DNA from: an uncultured Oscillospiraceae bacterium
GTDB lineage: Bacteria > Bacillota > Clostridia > Oscillospirales > Oscillospiraceae
Length of the DNA: 64,000 nt
Reading direction: 5' to 3'
NCBI GenBank assembly: GCA_910578735.1
Contig: CAJTSQ010000009.1
Coordinates: 1-64,000 of the forward strand
Program-made: the position numbers and the translations under genes
In this document: in pieces, positions 42,531-51,546 of the stretch
How the letters are laid out: every line of letters starts with the position of its first letter
How positions within the stretch are numbered: position 1 is the stretch's first letter
Notes under the pieces: generated by a model
The model's database searches: none
What the model was told of the DNA's origin: nothing
What the model saw: only the letters and a program-made list of their open reading frames with translations

Positions 42531-43406
42531 TTACATCCCGATTTCCCGCAGCATGTTATAGATGGTGTCCCGGATGGCGGCGCCCGCCGTCACCGGGGCC
42601 ACCTTGCCGGGGAGGGAGAGGGCCCAGATTACGGTCAGGCCCAGGGCGCCGGCGGCTCCCAGGTCTACCCCGCCCGGCTTGGAGGCCAGATCCAGGATGA
42701 GGCAGCCGGAATTGAGGTCCTCCAGCTCCTCCTGGCCCAGCACCTGGACGGGGACGGTGTTAATCACCAGGTTATAGCCGCACAGCCAGCCCTTGAGATG
42801 GGTCAGGTGCTCCCCGCCGAAGCCCATGGCCTGGGCCCAGGCCAGCTGCTCATACTTCCGGGCGGCCACACTGACCCGGGCCCCCAGGGCCTGAAAGCGC
42901 TGGGCCGTGAGCCGGCCCACCCGGCCGAAGCCAATGACCAGTACCCTGGAGCCATGGATGGTGATGGGCAGGTGTTCCATGGCCAGCTGGACGGCCCCTT
43001 CCGCCGTGGGGACCGCGTTGGCCACCGCCAATTCCTCCCGGGCGAAATAGTCGTGGATCGTCAGCCCCCGTTCCCGGGCCAGGTCCTCCACCTCCTGGTC
43101 CACCCGCCCGCCGCAGAGAAACTGCCGGGGGGAGAGCTGGTCCAAAATGGAAGACAGGGGGTGTTCCGACGGGGAGAGGGGGGCATTTAGCTGCCCATCC
43201 CCGGCGGAGACAGTGAGGGGCAGGATCACACAGTCCGCTTTGTCCGCCCCGCGCAGGGTGGCTTCGGCGGCAAGGCCGGGGACGGCCTCCTGGGGCTGGC
43301 CCAGGGCGTAGGTATGGACGGTGTGGCCGTCTTCCGCCAGCAGCTGGGCCAGCTTGGCCTGGCGCAGGTCGCCGCCCACCACCCAGATGTTTAGTTCGTG
43401 CTTCAT
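42531..43406 (-). CDS. dpaA: Dipicolinate synthase subunit A
   Basis: 291 residues. The N-terminal half (LNIWVVGGDLRQAKLAQLLA) and the central Rossmann motif SRVLVIGFGRVGRLTAQRF bind NAD(P). YNLVINTVPVQVLG and ILDLASKPGGVD are family features. With DpaB it makes dipicolinic acid for spores. It is first of the minus-strand pair. An AGG-rich site (GGAGGT, plus-strand ACCTCC at 43412-43417) lies 5 bases before the ATG. Confidence 0.92.
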   Translation of the reverse strand: MKHELNIWVVGGDLRQAKLAQLLAEDGHTVHTYALGQPQEAVPGLAAEATLRGADKADCVILPLTVSAGDGQLNAPLSPSEHPLSSILDQLSPRQFLCGGRVDQEVEDLARERGLTIHDYFAREELAVANAVPTAEGAVQLAMEHLPITIHGSRVLVIGFGRVGRLTAQRFQALGARVSVAARKYEQLAWAQAMGFGGEHLTHLKGWLCGYNLVINTVPVQVLGQEELEDLNSGCLILDLASKPGGVDLGAAGALGLTVIWALSLPGKVAPVTAGAAIRDTIYNMLREIGM

Positions 43407-43535
43407 AGAATACCTCCAGAACCGCCGGCAGGCCGGCGGCAGGTTTCTAATTCATTGTATGGGGGCGGGCGGAGAGAGGTGCAGAGGAAAAGGCCGGGGC
43501 GTTTGGCCCCGGCCTTTTGTGCGTCCTATTCTTCG

Positions 43536-44417
43536 TCACCGCGCCCACTTCTTGGCAAATTGTACCGCGGTGTCCACCAGCGGGGAAGCCAGATCCTTCC
43601 GCCAGACCACCCCCACCTCTTTGACAATTCTTTCCTTCACCTTCAGCTCCACTACGCCGCTGAGAGGCCGGACGCTGAACTCCTCAGAGGGAAGCAGGGC
43701 CACCCCCAGTCCGCCCTGTACCATGTACAGGCTTGTGGTGGGATTGGCGGAGCGGCAGACGATATTGGGTTGAAAGCCCGCCTTCTGGCAGGCGGCCAGA
43801 CAGAGTTCCGCCGCCACCTGCCCCGCCTGGTGGAAAATGAAATGTTCCCCGCTCAATTCCTTCAGGCTGACCTGCTCCCGGTCCGCCAGGGGGTGGAGGG
43901 TGGAGACAGCCAAGGAGTACACATCCTCCCCCAATTTGACAAACTCCAGCCCGGCGGGTATCCCCACAGTGGGCCGGTTTAAGAAAGCCGCGTCGATTTT
44001 CCGTTCCAGCAGCCACTCCAGCAGGCGGTAGGTGCCCTCCTGCACAATGTTTACCGAAATTTCGGGGTAGCTGCCGCAGAAGGCGGACAGCAGACCGCCG
44101 AAGTCGATGCACTGCAAGCTGGTAATAATCCCCAGGTTCAGCGTGCCCCGGCGCAGGCCGGCGTACAGGGACATCTCCGCCTGGAGCGCGTCAGAGCGCT
44201 GTACAATCTCCTGGGCCCGGTGGACGAAGGCCCGCCCCGCCTCGGTGAGCGACGCCCCCCGGGAACTGCGGGCAAACAGGAGGACTCCCAGCTCCTTTTC
44301 CAGCCGGGATATCTGCTGAGACAGCGCGGACTGGCTCACATGGCAGGACTGGGCCGCAAGGGAAAAACTCTCGTGCTCAGCCACAGCCAGCACATAGCGG
44401 ATGTTAAAGAGCTCCAT
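43536..44417 (-). CDS. LysR-family regulator of the first transketolase module
   Basis: 293 residues from ATG 44417 (GGAGGT 7 bases upstream). N-terminal helix-turn-helix: FSLAAQSCHVSQSALSQQIS, followed by the linker helix and the two-lobed effector domain (LNLGIITSLQCIDFGGLLSA; GLGVALLPSEEF). It diverges from the transketolase pair at 44656 across 238 bases that hold candidate binding sites. LysR proteins usually activate the divergent operon when its substrate or an intermediate is bound. Effector unknown. Confidence 0.9.
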   Translation of the reverse strand: MELFNIRYVLAVAEHESFSLAAQSCHVSQSALSQQISRLEKELGVLLFARSSRGASLTEAGRAFVHRAQEIVQRSDALQAEMSLYAGLRRGTLNLGIITSLQCIDFGGLLSAFCGSYPEISVNIVQEGTYRLLEWLLERKIDAAFLNRPTVGIPAGLEFVKLGEDVYSLAVSTLHPLADREQVSLKELSGEHFIFHQAGQVAAELCLAACQKAGFQPNIVCRSANPTTSLYMVQGGLGVALLPSEEFSVRPLSGVVELKVKERIVKEVGVVWRKDLASPLVDTAVQFAKKWAR

Positions 44418-44544
44418 ACAAGTTACCTCCAGACGCAAACCGTCAAAGCTGACAAAAAAACGGTGCGATTTTGTGCATATTTTTCGTCTCAGCTGGCACT
44501 GTCCCGCATTTTTTCAGGGATGTCAATACTCGCCTCGCCCTTCT

Positions 44545-44565
44545 ATCAGTTTTTCTTATACTGAT
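44545..44565. promoter_or_regulatory. Inverted repeat in the LysR-transketolase intergenic region
   Basis: ATCAGT (44545-44550) and ACTGAT (44560-44565) are symmetric around a 9-base centre. LysR sites are loose palindromes of this kind. The gap 44418-44655 has no gene other than a possible 13-codon N-terminal extension of the transketolase. Confidence 0.45.
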
Positions 44566-44655
44566 TTTCATAAATCCGAATTGGACAATTTTTCTCTTAT
44601 GCGATAAGGTGTATTCATGAAAAGGGCCCAAACGCTGCAGAAAGGATTGAATGTA

Positions 44656-45501
44656 ATGACACCTTTTTACTTTACGGAAAAGGATATCAGACGCCTAGAA
44701 GAACAGGCGGTCCAACTTCGGCGGGACATTGTCTCCATGATCCATGCCGCCAAGGCCGGACATCCCGGCGGCTCCCTGTCCGCTGTGGACATGATTACTG
44801 CCCTGTATTTCCACGTTATGAACATAGACCCCGAACACCCCGACTGGCCTGACCGGGACCGGTTTATTCTCTCCAAGGGCCACTCCTGTCCCGCACTGTA
44901 CGCGGCCCTGGCCCGCCGCGGCTACTTCGACCCGGAGCTTCTCAACACACTGCGCCGGTACCACTCCATCCTTCAGGGCCATCCCGACATGAACAAGGTT
45001 CCGGGGGTGGACATGACCGCTGGCTCCCTGGGCAACGGCCTGTCCATCGGCGTGGGCATGGCCCTGTCAGGCAGGCTCCGCCACCAGGATTACATGACCT
45101 ATGTGATGCTGGGAGACGGGGAAATCCAGGAGGGCATGGTGTGGGAGGCCGCTATGGCCGCCAGCCACCACGACCTGAAAAATCTGGTGGCTATTGTGGA
45201 CTGCAACGGCGTGCAGATCAACGGCTGGACCAATGAGGTCATGACGGTGGAACCCATCGCGGACAAGTGGCGCTCCTTCGGCTGGAAGGTGGTGGAGGTC
45301 AACGGCCACAACATGAAGGACCTGCTCACCGCCCTCCACACCGCCAAAACCATGCGGCATCCCACAGCGATTCTGATGCGCACAGTAAAGGGCAGGGGGG
45401 TCTCCTTTATGGAGGACGAGAGCAAGTGGCATGGCGCGGCGCCCAGCGACGAGGAGCTGGTCAAGGCCATCAGTGAGATCAGGGAAGGCGGTGTGGCATA
45501 A
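44656..45501 (+). CDS. Transketolase-like, N-terminal subunit (pair 2)
   Basis: 281 residues from ATG 44656, behind AAAGGA; ATG 44617 in the same frame is possible (AAGGTG site). Motifs are HAAKAGHPGGSLSAVDMI, RFILSKGHSCPALYAALARR, PGVDMTAGSLGNG and thiamine-diphosphate motif GDGEIQEGMVWEAA to IVDCNGVQING. The second Asn position is Cys-Asn here (CNG) rather than the NN of pair 1. It overlaps the C-terminal subunit gene by one base (TAATG). The LysR gene next door suggests a substrate-induced, specialised ketol transferase. Confidence 0.88.
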   Translation: MTPFYFTEKDIRRLEEQAVQLRRDIVSMIHAAKAGHPGGSLSAVDMITALYFHVMNIDPEHPDWPDRDRFILSKGHSCPALYAALARRGYFDPELLNTLRRYHSILQGHPDMNKVPGVDMTAGSLGNGLSIGVGMALSGRLRHQDYMTYVMLGDGEIQEGMVWEAAMAASHHDLKNLVAIVDCNGVQINGWTNEVMTVEPIADKWRSFGWKVVEVNGHNMKDLLTALHTAKTMRHPTAILMRTVKGRGVSFMEDESKWHGAAPSDEELVKAISEIREGGVA

Positions 45502-46442
45502 TGGGAACCGTCGCAACCAGAATGGCCTTTGGCCAGGAATTGCTTGAAATTGCAAAAACCAACACAAACTTTGTGGTATGCAACGCTGATACCAAGACCT
45601 GCGGCCTGGAGAAGTTCGGCAAGCTGTTCCCCGAACGGGAATTTTCCTTCGGCATCGCGGAGCAAAATCTGGTAGGGGCCTCCGCCGGCCTGGCCGCATG
45701 CGGCAACAAGGTCTTCCTGGCCACCTTCGCGGTGTTCGCCTCTATGCGGGCCTGTGAGCAGGTACGTACCTTTGTGTGCTACCCCAATCTGAATGTCACC
45801 GTCATCGGCACCCACGCCGGCCTTCAGGTGGGAGGTGACGGGGCCACCCACGCCGCCATTGAGGATGTGGCTATCATGCGCTCCTTCCCCAACATGACGG
45901 TGGTCCAGCCCGCCGACTCCGTGTCTGCCAGAGCCCTGGCCCACGCCGCCGTGGACTTCACCGGCCCGCTGTATGTCCGCCTGCACCGCAATCCGGTGGC
46001 CGACCTTTACGACCCAACCACCTACAAATTTGAGTGGGGCAAGGCCAACACCGTGGTGGATAACGGCAGGGATATGACCATGATTGTCTCCGGCATTCTG
46101 CTGAAGAAGGCGGTGGATGCCGCCGCCGCCCTGAAAGAACAGGGCATCAACGTCCGGGTGGTGGATATGGCCACCGTCAAGCCCCTGGACCGGGATGCTG
46201 TCCTCAAGGCGGCACAAGAGACCGGGGCCATTATGACCATCGAGGATCACACCATCTTCGGCGGCCTGGGCAGTGCGGTGTCTGAGGTGGTGGTACAGAG
46301 CTGCCCCGTCCCAATGGAAATCGTGGGCATTCAGGACAAGTTCGGCGAGTCCGGCGACCCGGAGCTGCTCTACCGGGACCACGGGATGGACACAGAGGCT
46401 ATCATAGCCAAGGCGAAGGCTTTGGTAGAAAAGAAAATTTGA
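45501..46442 (+). CDS. Transketolase-like, C-terminal subunit (pair 2)
   Basis: 313 residues: FSFGIAEQNLVGASAGLAAC with the cofactor-activating Glu, GTHAGLQVGGDGATHAAIED, and C-terminal ATVKPLDRDAV and MTIEDHTIFGGLGSAVS. It partners the preceding gene. In pairs 1, 2 and 3 the sequence around the substrate channel differs (GATHGGISVGEDGASHQCCE in pair 1, GTHAGLQVGGDGATHAAIED here, SPGFVTEINGGTHQGYED in pair 3), so the three enzymes probably act on different sugars or acids. Confidence 0.88.
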   Translation: MGTVATRMAFGQELLEIAKTNTNFVVCNADTKTCGLEKFGKLFPEREFSFGIAEQNLVGASAGLAACGNKVFLATFAVFASMRACEQVRTFVCYPNLNVTVIGTHAGLQVGGDGATHAAIEDVAIMRSFPNMTVVQPADSVSARALAHAAVDFTGPLYVRLHRNPVADLYDPTTYKFEWGKANTVVDNGRDMTMIVSGILLKKAVDAAAALKEQGINVRVVDMATVKPLDRDAVLKAAQETGAIMTIEDHTIFGGLGSAVSEVVVQSCPVPMEIVGIQDKFGESGDPELLYRDHGMDTEAIIAKAKALVEKKI

Positions 46443-46464
46443 TTTGTGAAAGGACGTGCTTTGT

Positions 46465-47139
46465 ATGCCCCATGTCTGCATTCTCCAGACCAGCTTTGCC
46501 AAACGGGAGGACACGGTCGCCTTTTTAAAGGAGAAGGTCCCCGGGGTCCGCGTTGAGTTCATCACCGACAGCACCCTGCTCAACGACATCCGGGCCAACG
46601 GCGGCCCCACCCAGGCGGTCATCGAACGGATGACCCTCTACGCCAAAGCGGCGGAAATCTCCGGCGCCGACCTGATCGTCAACTCCTGCTCCACCGTGGG
46701 CGAGGTAGCCGACATCTACGAAAAAGAGGTCCACATCCCTGTCATGAAGGTGGACCTGCCCATGGCCCGGGAGGCGGTGTCTCTGGGGACGAAAATCGCC
46801 CTCATCGCCACTGTGGAGACCACCCTCGGCCCCAGCCAGCGTCTCATTGAGAAGATAGGCGCGGAACAGGGCAAAAAGATGGAGTGCACCCAGTTCCTGC
46901 AAAATCCCGCCTGGGACGCCCTCCAGGCCGGCCATCCCGAGGAGCATAACCGCATCCTGATGGAGAGCATCCGGGAGCTGGACCGGCAGGGCTACGACGC
47001 CATCGTGATGGCCCAGGTGTCCATGCGGGCCCTGCTCCCCGATTTGAAGGACGTAAAAACCCCGCTGCTGTGCAGCTTCTTCTCTGGCTACAGCGCGATT
47101 GCGGACAAGCTCAACGAGATCGCGGCGCAGAAGGGGTAA
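46465..47139 (+). CDS. Asp/Glu/hydantoin racemase-family protein
   Basis: 224 residues from ATG 46465 (AAAGGA upstream). The two-domain racemase fold has its first catalytic Cys in LIVNSCSTVGEVAD. The second, usually in a C-terminal C-T/S-x motif, is absent: the matching loop reads VMAQVSMRALLPDL. Relatives with one Cys include maleate isomerase and arylmalonate decarboxylase, which isomerise or decarboxylate small diacids. It is 22 bases after the transketolase pair and is probably part of the same operon, so an acidic intermediate of that pathway is the likely substrate. Confidence 0.7.
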   Translation: MPHVCILQTSFAKREDTVAFLKEKVPGVRVEFITDSTLLNDIRANGGPTQAVIERMTLYAKAAEISGADLIVNSCSTVGEVADIYEKEVHIPVMKVDLPMAREAVSLGTKIALIATVETTLGPSQRLIEKIGAEQGKKMECTQFLQNPAWDALQAGHPEEHNRILMESIRELDRQGYDAIVMAQVSMRALLPDLKDVKTPLLCSFFSGYSAIADKLNEIAAQKG

Positions 47140-47152
47140 CAGGCCGGCGCCG

Positions 47153-48052
47153 TCAGGGCGAGGGGTCCTTTAACGAGCAGCTTCTGATAATATGCTCCCT
47201 CACCTTCTGCGCCGCCGGAGACAGGGGATGCGCTTTGTGGCGGGTGAAATACACTGTGCGTACAAACTCCTTGTCCTGGTCGGAGATGGGCAAAACAAAA
47301 ACTTTATCCGAGTCCATGGCCGGAACCTGGGGCAGAACAGACACCCCGAATCCCAGGCCCACATATTGAAGGGCTGCGTTGCACTCCCGTACCTCAAAGA
47401 CGATGTTGGGGATGACACCGTGCAGAGCAAAAACCTGATCCAGGTTCGTCCGGAGATTGCTTCCCTGTTCCAGCATAATCTGCGGCTCCCGGGCAAAATC
47501 CTGGAAGGAGACGCAGCTGCGGCTGGACAGGGGGTGGCTGGCGGGAACCGTTAAATAGAGCGGCTGCCGCATAATGCCCACGGACTCAGCCCACTCCGCC
47601 TGGTGGAGGCTGAAGCCCAGGTCCAGCTTTCCCGACTGGAGCTGACTGAGGATGTCATAGGAGCTGCTCTCCACAAATTGAAAGCGGATATTGGGCGACT
47701 CCTCCTCCTGATAGAAGCTCTCCACCAGGGCAGGAATGAAGGAGGCGGAGACACTGTGGAAATACCCCAGCCGTACAATTTGAGGGGCCTTGCACAGCAT
47801 GTCCTGAAGGGAATCGGTGCCGTCACGGAGGAGGGCCAGCGCCTTTGAAACATAGGGCAAAAACTGCTGTCCATAGACAGTGAGCTCCACCCTTCGCTTT
47901 TCCTTTTGGAACAGCTTGACGCCCAGCTCCTTCTCCAGCTCGCTGATGGCATAGCTCAGGCTCGGCTGAGAGATGTGCAGTTTTTCCGAGGTGCGGGTGT
48001 AGTGAAGCGTCTGGGCCAGGACGAGAAAATATCTCAGTTGAAGAAGCGTCAT
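47153..48052 (-). CDS. LysR-family regulator of the second module
   Basis: 299 residues. The helix-turn-helix is TRTSEKLHISQPSLSYAISE, the effector domain VRLGYFHSVSASFIPALVES to GFGVSVLPQVPAM. It is close in style to CynR/GltC-type regulators. It is convergent with the racemase gene and divergent from the acylating aldehyde dehydrogenase, with 231 bases between that carry a palindrome at 48160. It probably activates the operon 48284-55717. Confidence 0.9.
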   Translation of the reverse strand: MTLLQLRYFLVLAQTLHYTRTSEKLHISQPSLSYAISELEKELGVKLFQKEKRRVELTVYGQQFLPYVSKALALLRDGTDSLQDMLCKAPQIVRLGYFHSVSASFIPALVESFYQEEESPNIRFQFVESSSYDILSQLQSGKLDLGFSLHQAEWAESVGIMRQPLYLTVPASHPLSSRSCVSFQDFAREPQIMLEQGSNLRTNLDQVFALHGVIPNIVFEVRECNAALQYVGLGFGVSVLPQVPAMDSDKVFVLPISDQDKEFVRTVYFTRHKAHPLSPAAQKVREHIIRSCSLKDPSP

Positions 48053-48159
48053 AGCTGTCCTCCTTTCTTCCGCCTTTTAGCATATTACTAGAAAAAAAGA
48101 ATGTCAAGGCAGTTTTCCGGTTGAGAAACTGACAGCGCGGAGAAATCAGCCGGAAAACG

Positions 48160-48175
48160 ATAGAGTTTTCTCTAT
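48160..48175. promoter_or_regulatory. Probable LysR operator
   Basis: ATAGAGTTTTCTCTAT is a perfect palindrome with T-N11-A spacing, the LysR-type pattern. A second palindrome (ATGAAATTAATTCAT, 48174-48188) follows, and the half-site GATAGAG recurs near 48219. All lie between the divergent LysR and dehydrogenase genes. Confidence 0.6.
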
Positions 48176-48283
48176 GAAATTAATTCATAACAAGTATTAG
48201 ACGTATTTTGTGGAAAGTGATAGAGTAAGATCGTAAATTAAATCGCCTTTTGGCAAAAATACGACTAAGGAGTGCTATTGATT

Positions 48284-49720
48284 ATGGCTAGAGAAGTTAC
48301 TGCGGAACAGATCACAATGCTGGAGGAACTGGTGGCCAAGGCCCGCAAGGCGGCGGCTGTGATCGAGACCTACGACCAGGCCAGGGTGGACCATCTGTGC
48401 CAAGCTGTTGCGGCCTCCCTCTACGACCTGAAGGTGTGGGCGCAGCTCAGTGACGAGGCGGTGGATGAGACCGGCCTGGGCGACAAGGTGACTAAGCGGA
48501 ACAAGCGCAATAAGCTGAAGCTGATCCTCCGGGACTGCCTGCGGACCAAGAGCGTAGGCGCCATCGAGGAGATTCCGGAGAAGGGCCTGGTCAAGTACGC
48601 CAAGCCGGTGGGCGTGATCGCTTCCCTGGTCCCCACCACTAACCCCTGTTTGACCCCTGCCGGCCAGATTATCTATGCCATCAAGGCCCGTGACGTCATT
48701 ATTTGCAGTCCCCATCCCAGAGCCAAGAATGTGACCAATAAGTGCATCGACATCATCCGAGCGACCCTGGTCCGTGAGGGCGCCCCTGCCGACATTATCC
48801 AGGGCATTCAGGAGCCCTCCATCGCCCTGACCCAGGAGCTGATGAAACGCTGCGATCTGGTCATTGCCACCGGCGGCCGGCCTATGGTCAAATCCGCCTA
48901 CTCCTCCGGCACCCCCGCCTACGGCTCAGGCGCGGGCAACGCCACTGTCATCATCGATGACACCGCCGACACCCCGGAGCGCCAGCGGGAGGCGGCCCAG
49001 AACACCCGGATTTCCAAAACCTCCGACTTCGGCTCCGGCTGCTCCTGCGACGGCAATCTGGTTATCCACGCCTCTGTCTACGGCCAGATGGTGGAGGCCC
49101 TGAAGGCCGAGGGCGGCTACCTGGCCAGCGCGGAGGAGGCCGAGCTGCTCAAGGGCGTGATGTGGGACGAGATGGGACACCGCCTGCCCAGCACCGTGGC
49201 TATCAGCCCCCAGAAGCTGGCCGAGGCCGCCGGCTTCCAGATTCCCGCTGACCGCAAGTTCATCATGGTCACCGGCGGCGGCCTGGATCAGATCGGCAAA
49301 GAGCACTTCTTCTCCTCGGAGAAGCTGACCACACTGCTGGCCCTGTTCAAGTATGAGGGCGAGTTTGAGAACGCGCTGGACATGATGCGCGCCATCTTTG
49401 AGGTGGGCGGCAAGGGCCACTCCTGCGGCATCTACTCCTGGAACGACGACCACATCGACCGGCTGGGCAAGGCCGCGCCCGTCTCCCGCATCATGGTGCG
49501 CCAGCCCAATAACAAGGGCAACGCCGGCTCCGCCACCAACGGGATGCCCCCCACGTCCTCTATGGGATGCGGCACCTGGGGCGGCAACATCGTGTCGGAG
49601 AACATCGCCCTGAAGCACTACATGAATACAACCTGGGTAGCCCGGCCCATCCCCGAGGATATGCCCTCCCTTCAGGAGCTGTTCGGCCAGTTCTATCAGG
49701 ACGGCATGGACCAGGAGTAA
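48284..49720 (+). CDS. CoA-acylating aldehyde dehydrogenase (SauS/sulfoacetaldehyde type)
   Basis: 478 residues from ATG 48284, AAGGAG 11 bases upstream. The fold is that of acylating acetaldehyde dehydrogenases: PVGVIASLVPTTNPCLTPAG, then SGAGNATVIIDDTAD, and the catalytic Cys253 in FGSGCSCDGNLVI. KGHSCGIYSWNDDHIDRL and NGMPPTSSMGCGTWGGNIVS, with the C-terminus ARPIPEDMPSLQELFG, are like SauS/SqwD, which turn sulfoacetaldehyde into sulfoacetyl-CoA. That substrate is plausible from family style but not proven; other short aldehydes are possible. First gene of the LysR-divergent operon with a transketolase pair and TRAP transporter. Confidence 0.75.
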   Translation: MAREVTAEQITMLEELVAKARKAAAVIETYDQARVDHLCQAVAASLYDLKVWAQLSDEAVDETGLGDKVTKRNKRNKLKLILRDCLRTKSVGAIEEIPEKGLVKYAKPVGVIASLVPTTNPCLTPAGQIIYAIKARDVIICSPHPRAKNVTNKCIDIIRATLVREGAPADIIQGIQEPSIALTQELMKRCDLVIATGGRPMVKSAYSSGTPAYGSGAGNATVIIDDTADTPERQREAAQNTRISKTSDFGSGCSCDGNLVIHASVYGQMVEALKAEGGYLASAEEAELLKGVMWDEMGHRLPSTVAISPQKLAEAAGFQIPADRKFIMVTGGGLDQIGKEHFFSSEKLTTLLALFKYEGEFENALDMMRAIFEVGGKGHSCGIYSWNDDHIDRLGKAAPVSRIMVRQPNNKGNAGSATNGMPPTSSMGCGTWGGNIVSENIALKHYMNTTWVARPIPEDMPSLQELFGQFYQDGMDQE

Positions 49721-49758
49721 CCAGGCGCCTATGACTTAACAAGGAAAGGAGTTTCGCA

Positions 49759-50574
49759 ATGCGGCACAGTATACAGGAGCTGACCGACCTGGCCAAGGAG
49801 GCGCGGCGCATCACCATGCGGATGATCGCCGGCATCGGCAAGGGCCACGTAGGCGGCGCGTTGGACATTGTGGACATACTCACCGTCCTCTACTATGAGG
49901 AGATGAACGTAGACCCCAGCAACCCTCAGATGAAGGGCCGGGACCGGTTTGTGCTCTCCAAGGGCCACGGCGGCCCGGGGCTCTACTCCATCCTGGCCAT
50001 GAAGGGCTACTTTGACAAGAAGGAGATCGACACCCTGAACAAGCCAGGCACCATCCTGCCCAGCCACTGCGACCGTCTGCTGACCCCGGGGGTGGATATG
50101 ACCGCCGGTTCCCTGGGACAGGGGCTGTCCGCAGCTGTGGGCATGGCCCTGGCCGACCGGATCGACCAGAACGGTGCCCGGGTCTACTGCATCATCGGCG
50201 ACGGCGAGAGCCAGGAGGGACAAATCTGGGAGGCCGGCATGTTCGCCGCCCAGCAGAAGCTGGGTTCGCTGACCTGCTTCCTGGATCTCAACGGACAGCA
50301 GATCGATGCCCCGGTGGACGAGGTGAACTCCATGAGAAACCCGGCCGCCAAGTGGAGCGCCTTCGGCTGGAATGTGCAGGAGATCGACGGACACGATATA
50401 CAGGCCATTTACGACGCGGTGGAGAAGGCCAAGACCTGCACCGATCAGCCCAACATGATTGTGTGCCGCACAGTCAAGGGCAAGGGATGGAAGAAGATCG
50501 AGGGCCTGACCAAGTCCCACAGCCTGCCTGTCACGGCGGAGGACCTGGAAGACGCGCTGCGCGATCTGCAGTAG
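49759..50574 (+). CDS. Transketolase-like, N-terminal subunit (pair 3)
   Basis: 271 residues. It has MIAGIGKGHVGGALDIVDIL where the other two pairs have AKAGHPGGSLS: the conserved His-Pro is changed to His-Val, and Ser to Ala. RFVLSKGHGGPGLYSILAMK, PGVDMTAGSLGQGLS and the cofactor motif GDGESQEGQIWEAGM to LDLNGQQ are kept. Changes at a substrate-contact loop suggest a non-standard donor or acceptor. AAGGAG precedes the ATG. It lies 38 bases after the acylating dehydrogenase gene, which probably uses the aldehyde it releases. Confidence 0.87.
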   Translation: MRHSIQELTDLAKEARRITMRMIAGIGKGHVGGALDIVDILTVLYYEEMNVDPSNPQMKGRDRFVLSKGHGGPGLYSILAMKGYFDKKEIDTLNKPGTILPSHCDRLLTPGVDMTAGSLGQGLSAAVGMALADRIDQNGARVYCIIGDGESQEGQIWEAGMFAAQQKLGSLTCFLDLNGQQIDAPVDEVNSMRNPAAKWSAFGWNVQEIDGHDIQAIYDAVEKAKTCTDQPNMIVCRTVKGKGWKKIEGLTKSHSLPVTAEDLEDALRDLQ

Positions 50575-50595
50575 ACACAGTTGGGAGGTGAAATG

Positions 50596-51525
50596 ATGGA
50601 AAACAAGCAAGAAATGAGAAAGGTGTTCTGCGAGACCCTGGTGGAGCTGGCCAAAACAGACAGCCGTATCTGTATCATTAACTCCGACTCCCGGAATATC
50701 TCTGGCACCCTCCCCTTTGAACAGGCCTACCCGGAGCGCTCCTTCAACGTGGGCATCGCAGAGGCCAATATGGTGGGGGTGGCCGCCGGCCTTGCGGTGA
50801 GCGGAAAGAAGCCTGTCTGCCACGCCTTCGGCCCCTTCATGAGCCGCCGGGTACTGGATCAGGCCACCATCTCGCTGGCCTACAGCGGACTGAATGCCAT
50901 CCTGGTAGGCATGTCCCCCGGCTTTGTCACCGAAATCAACGGCGGAACCCATCAGGGCTATGAGGACATCGCGGCCATGCGGGGCGTGGCCAACATGACC
51001 ATCGTGGAGCCCTATGACGGCGTGCAGCTGCGGCAGATGATCCCCGCCCTGCTGGAGCTGGACGGCCCCTCCTACATCCGATATGACCGGGTGGTCACGC
51101 CCGACTGCTATGGGCCTGACTACCAGTATCAGCTGGGCAAGGCGGATGTGCTCCGGGAGGGGAAGGACATCACCCTCATCTCCTCTGGCGTTCTGCTCAC
51201 CCAGTGCCTGGAGGCAGCGGAGGTCCTGAAGGAGAAGGGCGTTGAGGCCCGGGTGCTGAACATGCACACCATCAAGCCGGTGGATCGGGAGGCGGTAGAA
51301 AAGGCTGCCCGGGAGACTGGCCGCATCGTAACGGTGGAAAACCATAATATCATTGGCGGCCTGGGCAGCGCGGTGGCCGAGGCTGTAGTGGAGACCTGCC
51401 CTGTACCCATGCGCCGTGTGGGGATTCAGGACCGCTTTGGCGAGGTGGGCGACCGGGCCTACCTGCGCAAGTGCCTGCATATCGACACACCTGATATTGT
51501 AGCGGCCGCCTGCGAGCTGCTTTGA
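50596..51525 (+). CDS. Transketolase-like, C-terminal subunit (pair 3)
   Basis: 309 residues; ATG 50596 is chosen (GGAGG 7 bases upstream), ATG 50593 is adjacent. The activating Glu is in FNVGIAEANMVGVAAGLAVS, and TIKPVDREAVEKAARETGRI and ENHNIIGGLGSAVAEAVVET complete the fold. The loop MSPGFVTEINGGTHQGYEDI differs from pairs 1 and 2. It is followed after 21 bases by the TRAP binding-protein gene, so uptake and cleavage genes are in one transcript. Confidence 0.87.
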   Translation: MENKQEMRKVFCETLVELAKTDSRICIINSDSRNISGTLPFEQAYPERSFNVGIAEANMVGVAAGLAVSGKKPVCHAFGPFMSRRVLDQATISLAYSGLNAILVGMSPGFVTEINGGTHQGYEDIAAMRGVANMTIVEPYDGVQLRQMIPALLELDGPSYIRYDRVVTPDCYGPDYQYQLGKADVLREGKDITLISSGVLLTQCLEAAEVLKEKGVEARVLNMHTIKPVDREAVEKAARETGRIVTVENHNIIGGLGSAVAEAVVETCPVPMRRVGIQDRFGEVGDRAYLRKCLHIDTPDIVAAACELL

Positions 51526-51546
51526 CCAGTTGAAAGGAGAATGATT

